64,000 nt of DNA, taken from contig DASVWI010000020.1 of NCBI GenBank assembly GCA_036389675.1, positions 248,001-312,000 on the forward strand, read 5' to 3'. A model generated the notes under the pieces. It saw nothing but the letters and a program-made list of their open reading frames with translations, was not told where the DNA came from and did not search any database. The position numbers were made by a program, and so were the translations under genes. Below are positions 28,401-37,100 of the stretch, piece by piece; within the stretch, counting starts at the first letter, position 1, and every line of letters starts with the position of its first letter. Source of the stretch: DASQYE01 sp036389675 (lineage in GTDB: Bacteria > Acidobacteriota > Blastocatellia > Pyrinomonadales > Pyrinomonadaceae).

Positions 28401-29068
28401 TCGAGCGAGAAGTTGTTGTTGGTCACGCGAGCGCCGTTGGCCGAGATGACAGAGCCGCCGGATTCACGGAAACGTGTGGATTCGGTTCCCTTCTGCGGGC
28501 CGCCGCTCTCGAAGTTACCGCCGCCGCCGAGGCTGCCGATGGCTGGCCGCGTCACGCCCGGCGAAAGGCCCGCCAGCAAAGTGAAGTTCCTTTGCGAGAT
28601 GGGCAACTCCGTCACCTGTCGCCCGGTAATCAGGTCTCCGCGCACGCTCGTCTCCGCCTCTACGAGGGGCGCGGCCTCAGCCGACACGGTCACGCTCCCG
28701 GATGCTCCGGCGACGTTCGTGAAATTGACATCCAGAGGCAGGCGGGCGTTGGTCTCGACCGTCACGTCCTCGAACACTGTGGTCTGAAAACCGGCGGCCT
28801 CCACGGAGACGCGATACCGGCCCGGCTCAAGATTCGGCACGGTATAAGTGCCGTCCTCGTTGGTCGTCGCCTTGCGCGTGTCCTGCGTGGCCGTATTGAC
28901 GACCGTGATGCTCGCGCTCGCGACGAGCGCGCCGTTCGGGTCAGTCACCGTGCCGACAATTGTCCCCTTGTTGTTTTGAGCAAGCGCGGGGAACGTGAAG
29001 CAAGCCAGCAGTAGAGCCAGTGTGCCGAAGCTTGAGAGAAGAGATGCAAATCGCCTTGATATCGTCAT
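25466..29068 (-). CDS. Oar-like TonB-dependent receptor, second copy
   Basis: A 1200-residue outer-membrane receptor and first gene of a long minus-strand glucan run. The ATG at 29068 follows GAGG at suitable spacing and starts a signal peptide (MTISRRFASLLSS... ending FPALAQ); an in-frame ATG at 29116 would add 16 residues. Residues about 25-110 form the carboxypeptidase-regulatory-like domain (GTIVGTVTDPNGALVASA). The plug carries GRQVTELPISQRNFTLLAGL and NNFSLDGIDNN, then TTFKSGTNRVHGSAFEYYQG. The barrel ends in WGLRFVW with a terminal aromatic residue. The plug loop is unlike that of the receptor at 4615-8100, so the ligands probably differ. Downstream TPR, GH13, GH77 and MFS genes make a maltodextrin or other alpha-glucan ligand likely, by context only. 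Confidence 0.9.
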   Translation of the reverse strand: MTISRRFASLLSSFGTLALLLACFTFPALAQNNKGTIVGTVTDPNGALVASASITVVNTATQDTRKATTNEDGTYTVPNLEPGRYRVSVEAAGFQTTVFEDVTVETNARLPLDVNFTNVAGASGSVTVSAEAAPLVEAETSVRGDLITGRQVTELPISQRNFTLLAGLSPGVTRPAIGSLGGGGNFESGGPQKGTESTRFRESGGSVISANGARVTNNNFSLDGIDNNESQFGQIAIFPNPDAIQEFKVETSVPSAETGRAGGAVISTTFKSGTNRVHGSAFEYYQGRIAGANPVYSSNPPNYNVHNYGGTVGGPIFLPRFGEGGSPIWDGRNRSFFFFAFNGQRNSTPAFGGPEDPVTVPTAAFRSGDFSALLQPGNLQPFNTVRGVVVAPEGTIFDANGFPYPGNIIPQSQFSPAGFRLLNAYPLPTTTGLLRNYARNRKESANINQYDIKIDHNITGSNHIFGRYSKATNERIRDNNFPLGTSPNGLDLPSGFGAGNEFGNTRQVALGDTHIFSPTVVNDARFGYSRFEIGIFNPGQAGALGFDPNISTSLGIPGVNVCGITCTGSVLLGVIGTDADKADLEFIGDSSPFFFLSNNYYYGDTLTIVRGNQTYKVGGELRVRQNQPASSGVSAKGQYQYGTQNGGFLAGNYGAIPIGPQDSGSSYANLLLGRPPAHVDRGIPGGPYFQSGHEISFFVQDDWKVNQDLTLNLGLRYDIFTPFTERYDRQLNFVPEQNALVRAGGGVPRGLRNTDKNNFGPRIGFAWSGLREDKTFVVRGGYGLLYSTDAANTGAFAVDQPFNGGGAFSCNINQFGTAACPQVPAGFNLDTSLPLPPNVFVAGPVFKATNISQDQNVSGVDLNLKDEMYHQLNLTFQWEFRPSWLAEAAYVGNFGRNLLIDRNFGTDPGRGPGARIVPNLRFVNFTDDIGRSSYNALQTKLQKRLSGGLSLLTTYTWAHALDNGPGRFPGNSNPGRDLYGPNNPLNIDLEWANSDLDIRHRFTFANVLDLPFGRGRRYGRDWSKALDFFVGGWQWNNLIQIQSGPTYTINFGEGGPRPNLIGDPTPTAEQRARRMEFNPAAFGPPTIRVFPSDPLSPVYGSLGRNTFRGDRQEYWDMSFFKNFRVGESFNIQGRIQVFNVLNHVVRNVPARDIEPCFTNGVLDATKCATNTTDDRFGRHIGIDTAAQRQRQIEWGLRFVW

Positions 29069-29397
29069 TACTTGGGCCTCGTCATGCGAACCGTAGATGG
29101 AGATTGACACGCCCATGCCTTAAAGCATGGAGTGGCTGCTCGGGAGCGTAAAACGACAAACAGCCAAAGACGTAGGAGCTTTGGCTCTGAATTCGACCTG
29201 ACTTTCACAACAATGTTTGATGGAAGAAACCCGACTGAAACCTTATGTTTTATCGCTTAACGAAAGGAGTATATGTGCGACTTTCAAATACTGTCAATCC
29301 TTTTCTGGCGGGAGTATTTCGTCCCCTGAGGGGCGATTGGCCCACCGCCGCCGGCGCACATTTACGAGCCATGCGTGCGGTGATTTCCGCCCGGTCT
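29069..29397. promoter_or_regulatory. Upstream region of TonB receptor with two hairpins
   Basis: A 329-bp gap between the receptor start and the 3' end of the next minus-strand gene. It contains two inverted repeats: CCATGC/GCATGG (29113-29118 and 29125-29130) and AGCCAAAG/CTTTGGCT (29162-29169 and 29179-29186). These would lie in the leader or promoter of the receptor transcript. No T tract follows either, so they look like operators or leader hairpins rather than terminators. No small gene was convincing here. Confidence 0.4.
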
Positions 29398-31224
29398 TCA
29401 CTTCCTCGCGCGCCCCTTGCCCTCGGTCAGCGTCAAGTGACGATCAACGCCCGCGACATCGAAGGTTTCCAGCATTCCGCCGGGCCATTTCACTTCGAGC
29501 TTATCCACGCGCGCCGCCTGTCCCAACCCGAAATGCAGGCGCAGGTCATTCTGCGAGCCGAAGCTTGCGCCGCTAAAAAGGTCTGCGCGCTGTCGAAGCT
29601 TGCCTGTCGTTACGTAAACGATTGCGCCGATGGCATCCCTTGGGCTCTTCTTCGTCACGTCCCCGATCAGATTCAGCTCAAGCCAGTGGCCCGCTCCTCT
29701 GGTCGCGTTCCTGAGCAGGGCAGGTTTTGTGTCCAGATTGTTCAGAACGGCGTCGGGGCGTCCGTCTCCGTCAAGGTCGCCGACGGCCAGCCCACGGCTG
29801 GGCCAGGCGTAGGCCAGTGCGCTTCCGGGTGCAGCGCCGACGCGCTCGAATCTTCCATTTGTGAGATTGCGAAAGAGCAACGGCTGCTGGGCGAAGCTCG
29901 TGCCCCACTGGTAATTATCGACCGCCGGATAGACGTGCCCATTAGCTACGAGCACATCCTTCCACCCGTCATTGTCGTAGTCGAGAAAGCTCGTCCCCCA
30001 GCCCAGAAACGGAATCGTCACCTCTCCGTGGCCGGACTGAAAAGTAACGTCTGTGAAATTCCCTTCGCCGTCGTTATGCCTGAGCGTATTGGAGTCGTCC
30101 GAAAAGTTTGTGACGTAGAAATCAACGCGCCCGTCGTTATCATAATCTCCGACGCCTAAGCCCATGCCCGCCTGCTCGCGCCCGTTCTCATTCAGGGCGA
30201 TGCCGGAAGGATAGCCCGACTCCTCGAACGTGCCGTCGCCTTTATTGACGTAGAAGAGGTTCGGCGTCGAGTCGTTGATGACCAGCAGGTCCAGCAGGTC
30301 GTCGTCATCGGCATGAATGAAGACCGAGGAGAAGCCGTAATAACGGTTCGGGTCGTTGACGCCCGCGCGGGCGCTCACGTCCTCGAAAGTGCCGTCGGCC
30401 TTCTGATGATAGAGCGTATCGGTGTCGCCCTTGAGCCCGCGCGGGCCGCACATGACGGGCGTGCCGCGAAACTGGCAAAAATTCTGGTTGAGCGTGCCGG
30501 GCTTGCCGACCTCGCTCGGGTTCGGCGGCAGGCTTCCCATCTCGAACTCGACGTAGCCGGGCACGAACAGGTCTAGCCGCCCGTCCGCGTCATAGTCGCC
30601 GAAGCTCGCGCCCGTGCTCCAACCTTTGCGCGCCACGCCGAGGCGTTCGGCCACGTCCGTAAACGTGCCGTCGCCGTTGTTGTGGTAGAGACGCGACGTG
30701 CCGTAGTTGCCGACGTACATATCGGGTCGGCCATCGTTGTCGTAGTCGCCGACGGCGACGCCGAAGCCCCAACGCTCGTTGGCGACGCCCGCTCGCTCCG
30801 TCACGTCCTCAAACTGCCAGTTGCCCTTGTTGCGAAAGAGCGCGGCGCGCGGCGCTTTCTCTTTGCCCTGCAACGCCGCGAACGTCGAGCCGTTCAGGAG
30901 ATAGATATCAGGTCTCCCATCCCCATCGTAATCGAAGATGGCGCAGCCGCCCGAAGGCGTGTCTAAGATGTAATCCTTGGCCGCGCTGCCCGAACGATGC
31001 CTGAAGGTGGCGAGCCCCGCCCGCTCTGTGACATCTTCAAAGACGAGGGGAGCTTTCGCATCAACGATGTCAATCGTGCGCCGCGAGCTATAGGTGGCGG
31101 CAGTTCCCGTCGAGACTCCGCCCATGCCCTGCTGCGTCTGCGTCGTCCGTGGGGTCTGGGCGACGAGAGCGAGCGGCGATTGGGCCAACCATAACAGGGC
31201 TGAGAGCGCGAGGCATCGCGCCAT
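29398..31224 (-). CDS. CRTAC1-like secreted protein: FG-GAP propeller plus ASPIC/UnbV domain
   Basis: A 608-residue exported protein. The ATG at 31224 opens a signal peptide (LALSALLWLAQSPLALVAQ); an upstream TTG at 31287 is less likely. Several FG-GAP repeats with calcium-type DxDxDG loops follow, such as IFDYDGDGRPDIYLLN, VGDYDNDGRPDMYVGNYG, FGDYDADGRLDLFVPGY and DYDNDGWKDVLVANG, building an integrin-like beta-propeller over residues about 70-520. The C-terminal ASPIC/UnbV domain reads RDAIGAIVYVTTG, LHFGLGQA and VKWPGG. Proteins of this family are secreted and their biochemical role is unknown. It is the last gene of a minus-strand run that includes a second CRTAC1-like gene and a nitrilase; the gap to that paralog is about 100 bp. 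Confidence 0.88.
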   Translation of the reverse strand: MARCLALSALLWLAQSPLALVAQTPRTTQTQQGMGGVSTGTAATYSSRRTIDIVDAKAPLVFEDVTERAGLATFRHRSGSAAKDYILDTPSGGCAIFDYDGDGRPDIYLLNGSTFAALQGKEKAPRAALFRNKGNWQFEDVTERAGVANERWGFGVAVGDYDNDGRPDMYVGNYGTSRLYHNNGDGTFTDVAERLGVARKGWSTGASFGDYDADGRLDLFVPGYVEFEMGSLPPNPSEVGKPGTLNQNFCQFRGTPVMCGPRGLKGDTDTLYHQKADGTFEDVSARAGVNDPNRYYGFSSVFIHADDDDLLDLLVINDSTPNLFYVNKGDGTFEESGYPSGIALNENGREQAGMGLGVGDYDNDGRVDFYVTNFSDDSNTLRHNDGEGNFTDVTFQSGHGEVTIPFLGWGTSFLDYDNDGWKDVLVANGHVYPAVDNYQWGTSFAQQPLLFRNLTNGRFERVGAAPGSALAYAWPSRGLAVGDLDGDGRPDAVLNNLDTKPALLRNATRGAGHWLELNLIGDVTKKSPRDAIGAIVYVTTGKLRQRADLFSGASFGSQNDLRLHFGLGQAARVDKLEVKWPGGMLETFDVAGVDRHLTLTEGKGRARK

Positions 31225-31322
31225 CACAGGCGAACGCCCGGCTTTGACGAGGACGAAGCTGAGCTGAAGCAGTCTGTTACTAAACAAGCTGGATTATCTC
31301 TTTCTTATTGCGGAGGCTTTCA

Positions 31323-33146
31323 TCATCTCTGAGCATCGCGCTCGTTGACGACGAGGTAGCGATCAACCGGCGGATTATTAACCCGCTGAACTTTATTGCC
31401 GGGCCAGCTGACTTCGATCGAGCGCACGCCGCTCGCGCTTCCGAGCCCGCAGATAATACGCGGGTCGTTCGACGCAAGGTAACTGCCCGCCGTCGTCGCG
31501 TCGAAAATCTGGCGACGCCCGCCCGCCTCCGTCACCGTGACGCGCGCGCCCTGCCCCATACGATTCGACTTTGAGCCCAACAGCGAGATCCCCAGCCAGT
31601 GATTGCGCGTCCCGTCATTACGCAGGACGAGCGCGGGGCCGTCAAGGACGTTAATCACTATATCCGTGTCGCCGTCGTTATCCAGATCGCCGAAGGCAGC
31701 GCCACGGCCCGCGATCGGCTGGCCGAAAACCGCCCCGGCGCTCGCAGACACGTTGACGAAGCCCTTGCCCGTATTACGCATCAGGAGCGGCGGCTGCCTG
31801 TACTTCAGATAGCTCGAAGTCTTCTCGATAGTATCGAGGACGTGGCTCTGCGCGACGAACAGGTCGCGCCACCCGTCATTATCGGCATCTATAAAGCGCG
31901 TTCCCCAACCCGAATAGAGGAGCGAAATCTGACCCACGCCCGTCGTGCCCGTGACGTACGTGAAGGTCGCGTCGCCGTTGTTGCGAAAGAGCGGGTACGT
32001 CTCGTTTGAGAGGGTCGTGATAAAGACATCCATGAAACCGTCGTTGTCATAATCGGCAGCGTCAACGCCCATCCCCGCAAACGTCTTACCGTTCTCGTCG
32101 TATCCTGCCCCCGCCATCAGCGCCTCGTCCTCGAACGTGCCATCGCCGCGATTACGATAGAGCGACTGGCGCACGCTATCGTTGGCGACGAAGATGTCAG
32201 TCCACCCGTCCCCGTCAAAATCCGCCAGCGCCACACCCAAACCTTTTCCGTTCGGGTCTGCGATCTTCGCCGCCGCGCTCACGTCCTCAAACGTGCCGTC
32301 CGCTTTTTGATGAAAGAGCAGATTTGACGCTCCCTTGAAATTGTCCGGGTGACAGTAGGCGCGAAAGCGCGGGTCGCCGCAGAACACATTGCCGCGCTCG
32401 AAGTCCCAGTCCATGTAGCGCGCCACGAAGAGGTCCAGCCGCCCGTCTCGATCATAATCGAGCCAGCCTGCGCTCGTAGACCAACCCGCTCCGCCGACGC
32501 CCGCGCGTCTGGTCGCGTCCTCAAATGTGCCGTCGCCGCGATTGCGATAGAGCGTGTTCGAGCCGTAGGCCGTGACGTAAAGATCAATCTGGCCGTCGCC
32601 GTCGTAATCCCCCGAGGCCACACCCATCGAGTAGCCTTCACCGCGTACACCTGCGCGCTCCGTCACGTCCTCGAAAGTTCCGTCCGGCCTCTGGTGATAA
32701 AGGCGATTCCAGAATTTAGCATCCCTCTTATCCGGCATCGCACCCTTCGCCTGCGGGTCGTCCAGTCGTGCCCCGTTCGTAAAATAGAGATCGAGCCGCC
32801 CGTCGTTGTCGTAGTCGAACATGGCGACTCCGCCGCCCATCGCTTCAAGCAAATACTTCTGCGACGTGACGGACGCCGCCTGCCTGAAAGTGATGCGCGT
32901 CTGTGCAGAGATGTCCGTGAAGGTCACGGTCGAGGGGGCTTGCGGCCCTGGCGGTGGCGGAGTCTTACCCGTCTCCGCGCCGCTGTAAGATCGCCCCGTG
33001 CGCTGCGGCGACGGAGACTGAGACGGCTGCTGAGAGAAGAGGGGAAAAGGCAGCAGGAGAAAGGAAAAAGTTAAAACCAAAGCACGCGACACAGCTTTTT
33101 TAGCTTTTGCCCTTTGCCTTTTTACTTTTGCCTTTACCCTGTACAT
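31323..33146 (-). CDS. CRTAC1-like secreted protein: FG-GAP propeller plus ASPIC/UnbV domain
   Basis: A 607-residue protein from the ATG at 33146; a TTG at 33155 overlaps the nitrilase stop and would give strict translational coupling. The signal peptide has a long, very basic n-region (KAKVKRQRAKAKKAVSR) encoded by a run of GGCAAAAG-like words that looks repeat-derived, then a core ALVLTFSFLLLPFPLFSQ. FG-GAP calcium loops include MFDYDNDGRLDLYFTNG, SGDYDGDGQIDLYVTAYG, LADFDGDGWTDIFVAND and DADNDGWRDLFVAQ. The C-terminal UnbV part reads GARVTVTEAGGRRQ, CGLGSASGV and VSWPGNK. It is similar to its downstream neighbour but contains extra cysteines (VFCGDPRFRAYCHP) in the propeller. Function unknown; extracellular location is expected. 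Confidence 0.87.
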   Translation of the reverse strand: MYRVKAKVKRQRAKAKKAVSRALVLTFSFLLLPFPLFSQQPSQSPSPQRTGRSYSGAETGKTPPPPGPQAPSTVTFTDISAQTRITFRQAASVTSQKYLLEAMGGGVAMFDYDNDGRLDLYFTNGARLDDPQAKGAMPDKRDAKFWNRLYHQRPDGTFEDVTERAGVRGEGYSMGVASGDYDGDGQIDLYVTAYGSNTLYRNRGDGTFEDATRRAGVGGAGWSTSAGWLDYDRDGRLDLFVARYMDWDFERGNVFCGDPRFRAYCHPDNFKGASNLLFHQKADGTFEDVSAAAKIADPNGKGLGVALADFDGDGWTDIFVANDSVRQSLYRNRGDGTFEDEALMAGAGYDENGKTFAGMGVDAADYDNDGFMDVFITTLSNETYPLFRNNGDATFTYVTGTTGVGQISLLYSGWGTRFIDADNDGWRDLFVAQSHVLDTIEKTSSYLKYRQPPLLMRNTGKGFVNVSASAGAVFGQPIAGRGAAFGDLDNDGDTDIVINVLDGPALVLRNDGTRNHWLGISLLGSKSNRMGQGARVTVTEAGGRRQIFDATTAGSYLASNDPRIICGLGSASGVRSIEVSWPGNKVQRVNNPPVDRYLVVNERDAQR

Positions 33147-33151
33147 CCCTG

Positions 33152-34183
33152 TCAACTTCTTTCCCGGCTTGAGCGGTCGTCCAGACTTCGCTTCGATTCG
33201 TCTATGAGCAGGTTGTTTCTCTCATAAGAGATACGGGCGCGCTCGTCCTCGCCTTCGATCTTCGGCGGATACTGGTGAGCGCTGTAGACCGGGTAAGCTT
33301 CCGTGCGCAGGTGTGCGAGCATGTGATGGCCGCGACGCGCGGCACGCTCGTGACGGAGCGCCGAGATGTCTACGGGGGCGACGACGATGCGCTCGCCCGG
33401 GCCGGGACTCGCCTGTGCAAGGATGCGCCCGTCGAAGTCTATGACCTGACTGCCGCCCGGCCATGAGTAGGGCGGGTAATGCTTGAGGCTCGCGCCCTGA
33501 TTGGCGGCCACGACGTAGGCCATGTTCTCAAGCGCGCGGCAACGATTGATGACCGTCCACCAATCCATGGGCTCGGTCGCGCCCCATGGGTCCATGTAGG
33601 CCGAGACTCTCACCAACACTTCCGCGCCCGCGTGGGCCAACTGGCGCATCGCTTCGGGAAAGAGCCAGTCGTAGCAGATGGCGCAACCGATGCGCCCGAT
33701 CTCAGTGTCGGCGACGGGAAAGAGCGGCTCGTCGTAGCCCTCAAGGTCGTGCGGGCTCGTATGCACTTCGTAGGGAATCCACGTATTGACCTTGCGGTAC
33801 TTGTAGAGGATGCCTTCCGGGCCGACGAGGCAGGTCGTATTGAAGACAGCCCCGGGCCAGCGCGCATCCACTTCGAGCATCGAGCCGCTTTGAATATAGA
33901 TGCCGTGCTCGCGCGCCTTCCCTTCGAGCCTCTCCGTATGCTCGTTGGGAATCCTGACCGCCAGTTTTTCGACCAGTTCGGCGGCGGTCGGAAAAACGGG
34001 CGCGGCGTGAGCGAATTCGGGAAAGACGACGAGGCGCACCGGCAGGAAGGGGGCGCTGCCCGCGACCGCCGAGTCAATCATCGAAAGCATGCGATCCGTG
34101 TTGGCGCGCATCGCTCGTCGCTCCACAGGGTTCGGCATGTCCGTCTGGCAAGCGGCCACAGCATACCGGATTATCTCGGCCAT
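33152..34183 (-). CDS. Nitrilase-superfamily carbon-nitrogen hydrolase (amidase-like)
   Basis: A 343-residue cytosolic enzyme with the full nitrilase triad: Glu56 in VVFPEF, Lys131 in KYRKVNTW and Cys170 in IGCAICYDW. The superfamily hydrolyses amides, nitriles or carbamoyl groups; FPEF, NRCRALENMAYVVAANQG and GGSQVIDFDGRILA place it near aliphatic-amidase and N-carbamoyl-hydrolase branches, but the substrate cannot be named. Its ATG shares one base with the stop of the TPR-FG-GAP giant upstream (TAATG), with GGAGGG as ribosome site. Its own stop touches the next CRTAC1-like gene. Such coupling means the three are made together, an unexpected partnership between a cytosolic hydrolase and two exported propeller proteins. 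Confidence 0.9.
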   Translation of the reverse strand: MAEIIRYAVAACQTDMPNPVERRAMRANTDRMLSMIDSAVAGSAPFLPVRLVVFPEFAHAAPVFPTAAELVEKLAVRIPNEHTERLEGKAREHGIYIQSGSMLEVDARWPGAVFNTTCLVGPEGILYKYRKVNTWIPYEVHTSPHDLEGYDEPLFPVADTEIGRIGCAICYDWLFPEAMRQLAHAGAEVLVRVSAYMDPWGATEPMDWWTVINRCRALENMAYVVAANQGASLKHYPPYSWPGGSQVIDFDGRILAQASPGPGERIVVAPVDISALRHERAARRGHHMLAHLRTEAYPVYSAHQYPPKIEGEDERARISYERNNLLIDESKRSLDDRSSRERS

Positions 34184-37100
34184 TATTTTCTTCCCTCCTC
34201 TTGCCGCGCGCCTGTGCTCCGGCTCGTCGGGCCGAAGATGAGCGTTTCGGCATAGGTCGTCTCGATTGACGGCACTTCCGCCGTCACGATGCGCGTGTTG
34301 TATTTTTCAAAAAGCGCGCGCCGCGCTTCCGTCATAGGATAAGCGTCCGGCGCGCTGTACGGATATTTTTTCATCCCGTGGAAAGGAAGCGGCCAGACGG
34401 CGCTCGGGCTCGCGGAATTGATGTCCATCTCCTTGCTGAAGCCGTCGGCGTAGAGCAGGAAGGTGCGCGTCCACCCCTTGGGAATCGGGGCCAGCTGCGC
34501 GGCATCGAAAGAGAGCATCACCTCGTCGCCCGGGCGCGAGATGACGAACACGTCATCTGTGCCGGTCAAAAGCTCGCGCACATCGCCCTCGCGCGTGTAG
34601 CGCCCCGGCATGACTTTCCATGGCGAGGTGTAGGAGAGCTTTTCATAGTCATAGCCGAAGGGCTCGCGTCCGTCCGGCGTCACTTCGCGGGAGAAGCCGC
34701 GCCAGCGCAAGCTTGCGACCGAAGGGTCTAGCCGCACGAGGCTGGCCGGGAAATCTCCGCTCGACGTATCAACCAGAATCTGATCCCAGTAGATACGCAT
34801 GCTGGTCAGGATGCGTACCTCGCGGCTTGGCGAGAGGAATTTGCCCGTGAGATCAACCGTCACGGTCTGCGGTCGCCCGACGGGGATGCCTATGTCCTCT
34901 ATGACTGTGCGCCAGCGCCCGCGCGCGTCCCTGACCTGAAGCGCAGGAAGCACCGCCTGCTTACCGCTCTGCGAGGCGGCGACGTTATCGCTCGACCATG
35001 AGTAATCCGTCCAGCCCGTCAGGAGCAGGAGCGTGCGCGCGCCCCTGCCAGTGCCTTCGTCCAGCTTCATCGTGAGCGTGTGCTCTTCAGCATAGCCGCG
35101 CACAGGATCAAGACGGAAATCGTCCGGCGACTGGCGATCAAGATGGCTGATGCGCGCCAGCACATCATGGCCGTGATCGTCCGTGGCCGTAAGCGGCGGG
35201 CGCGCTTGCCTCGTCTTGTAAAGCAGGAAGGGACGCGGCGGGTTCGTCATGCCCTCGTTGGGATAGACTTCCACTTCGCGCGGGTGCGCGACGGCAATCA
35301 ACTGCACTCGATCAATGAAGAGCGCCTCTTCCAGCTCGTTCGTGATGCGTAGCTCGTAGCGGCCATCGCGCTCACGCAACTGGTCGCCGCGAATCCGCAC
35401 GTACTCGTCCGGGTCTGGCGTGTTGAAAAGGCCGGGGCTTTCCAAGTAGCCCATCTCTCCGCCGCCCATAAAATCCGTGATGAAACGAAAACGCTCGCCG
35501 TCCCATGCGTAAAGATAAGGGCAAGAAGAGGGCTTGCGATCAAGCTCCGTGACCGGCAGGACGAGAGCCGTGGCGGCCTTCTTCTGAGCGGAGGCGGTCG
35601 CTTTAATCTCCGTCTCGGCCTGAACTATCCCGGCGGGCCACAGCACGCGCACGGCATCCGGCTGAGCGCGTTTGCCGAGGCCGAAGATAATGTCTGCGGG
35701 CGCGGGCGCGGGGCTCGCCGCGTAGGTCTCAAGTTTCTGTATGAGGCTTCCCGCGCGCGCTTCGATTTTAGCCCCGACGCCGCTGCGATTGCTGACCTTG
35801 CCTGACAGGCGCACGCGCACCGAAGCATTCTGATTACCGCCCTCGTTTCCGGCGACCCTCAGATCGCCCGCAGCCGACGCCAGAATCAAATCCGTATCGC
35901 CGTCCACGTCCATGTCGCCCGCGACGAAGAGGCGGCCCGGCCCGTTGGCCTCTCCCGCTGCGAAGATGTCGCGCGCCGCGCCGCGCTCGGTCACGTTCGC
36001 CCACCCGTCGCCGACGTTGCGAAGAATTCGCAGGCCCGCGCTTGAGAGCATCATGCAATCGAGCAGCCCGTCGTCGTCATAGTCCAAAAACTGAGCGGCC
36101 TCGATCATCTCAGACCCGCCGGGCGCAGCCGCAGTCTTAAAGCGGCCCTTGCCGTCGCTCGTGGCAAACATCCCCGCGCCGTCGCTACGACCGAAGAAGA
36201 AGTCCGTGAAACCGTCCTTGTTGACATCGCCCGCCGCCGCGCACGTCCAGCGTCCTTCAATGTCGAGCCCCGCCTCGCGCGCGACATCCCGAAAAGAGCC
36301 GTCGCGTTGATTGCTGAAAAGCTCCGGCGCTTTGCCGTAACTGACCAGCAGCAGATCAACGTCGCGGCGATTGTCATAATCCGTCGGAACGATTGCAACG
36401 ACGTGGCCCAAACTCACGCTCACCTTTGAGGTCGCCGTCGTGTCGCTGAACTTCCCATTGCCGTCGTTGCGTAGCAAGAGGCTCGGCGCGGGGGCGAAAT
36501 CTTCGGGGAAACGCGCCTCGCCCTGCGCCGGTTTGGAGAGGTCTGCCAACCCGCCGACGACGATATCGAGGTCGCCGTCATGATCAAGATCAACGAAGGC
36601 TAAGGTGGCGGACAGGTACGGGTAAGGAGGAATACCGGCGGCGCTCGTCACGTCGGAGAATTTTCCATTGCCGTCGTTGTGATAAAGCGCGAGCGCCGCG
36701 TCGCGTATCACAAGGAGGTCGGGTTTGCTGTCGTTATCGTAATCACCGGCCACCGCGCCCGTCTCGATAGCGCGGGCGTCGGCGAAGAGTGTGCCCGCCT
36801 GCGCCGTCACATCGACGAAGCGCCCCTCGTCGTTACGATACAGGTGACGCCCGGCGGTCGTGGCCGCGAAGAGGTCCAGATCACCGTCACCATCAAAATC
36901 AAACGGCGTCAGGCTTCCGCCGAGCGAGGTTGCAATCTCGCGTCGCGTCGCATCGCTCAGCTCGCCCGCTTTGTACCGGCGTCCCATCGCCGCAGAAGAT
37001 GATGATGATGAGCCCGCTCCGAAGGGCTTTCCCATGGGCGTGGGGGGCAGCATGCTCGCCGTGGCATCCTTGAAAGTGACGGCGGGCGTGGCGCGGTCAA

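Noticed and set aside
29245..30159. Plus-strand open frame with a good AAAGGAG before an early start near 29270
   Set aside because: Most of it is antisense to the FG-GAP gene and has no domain features; the ribosome-site-like sequence is probably chance in the receptor leader.
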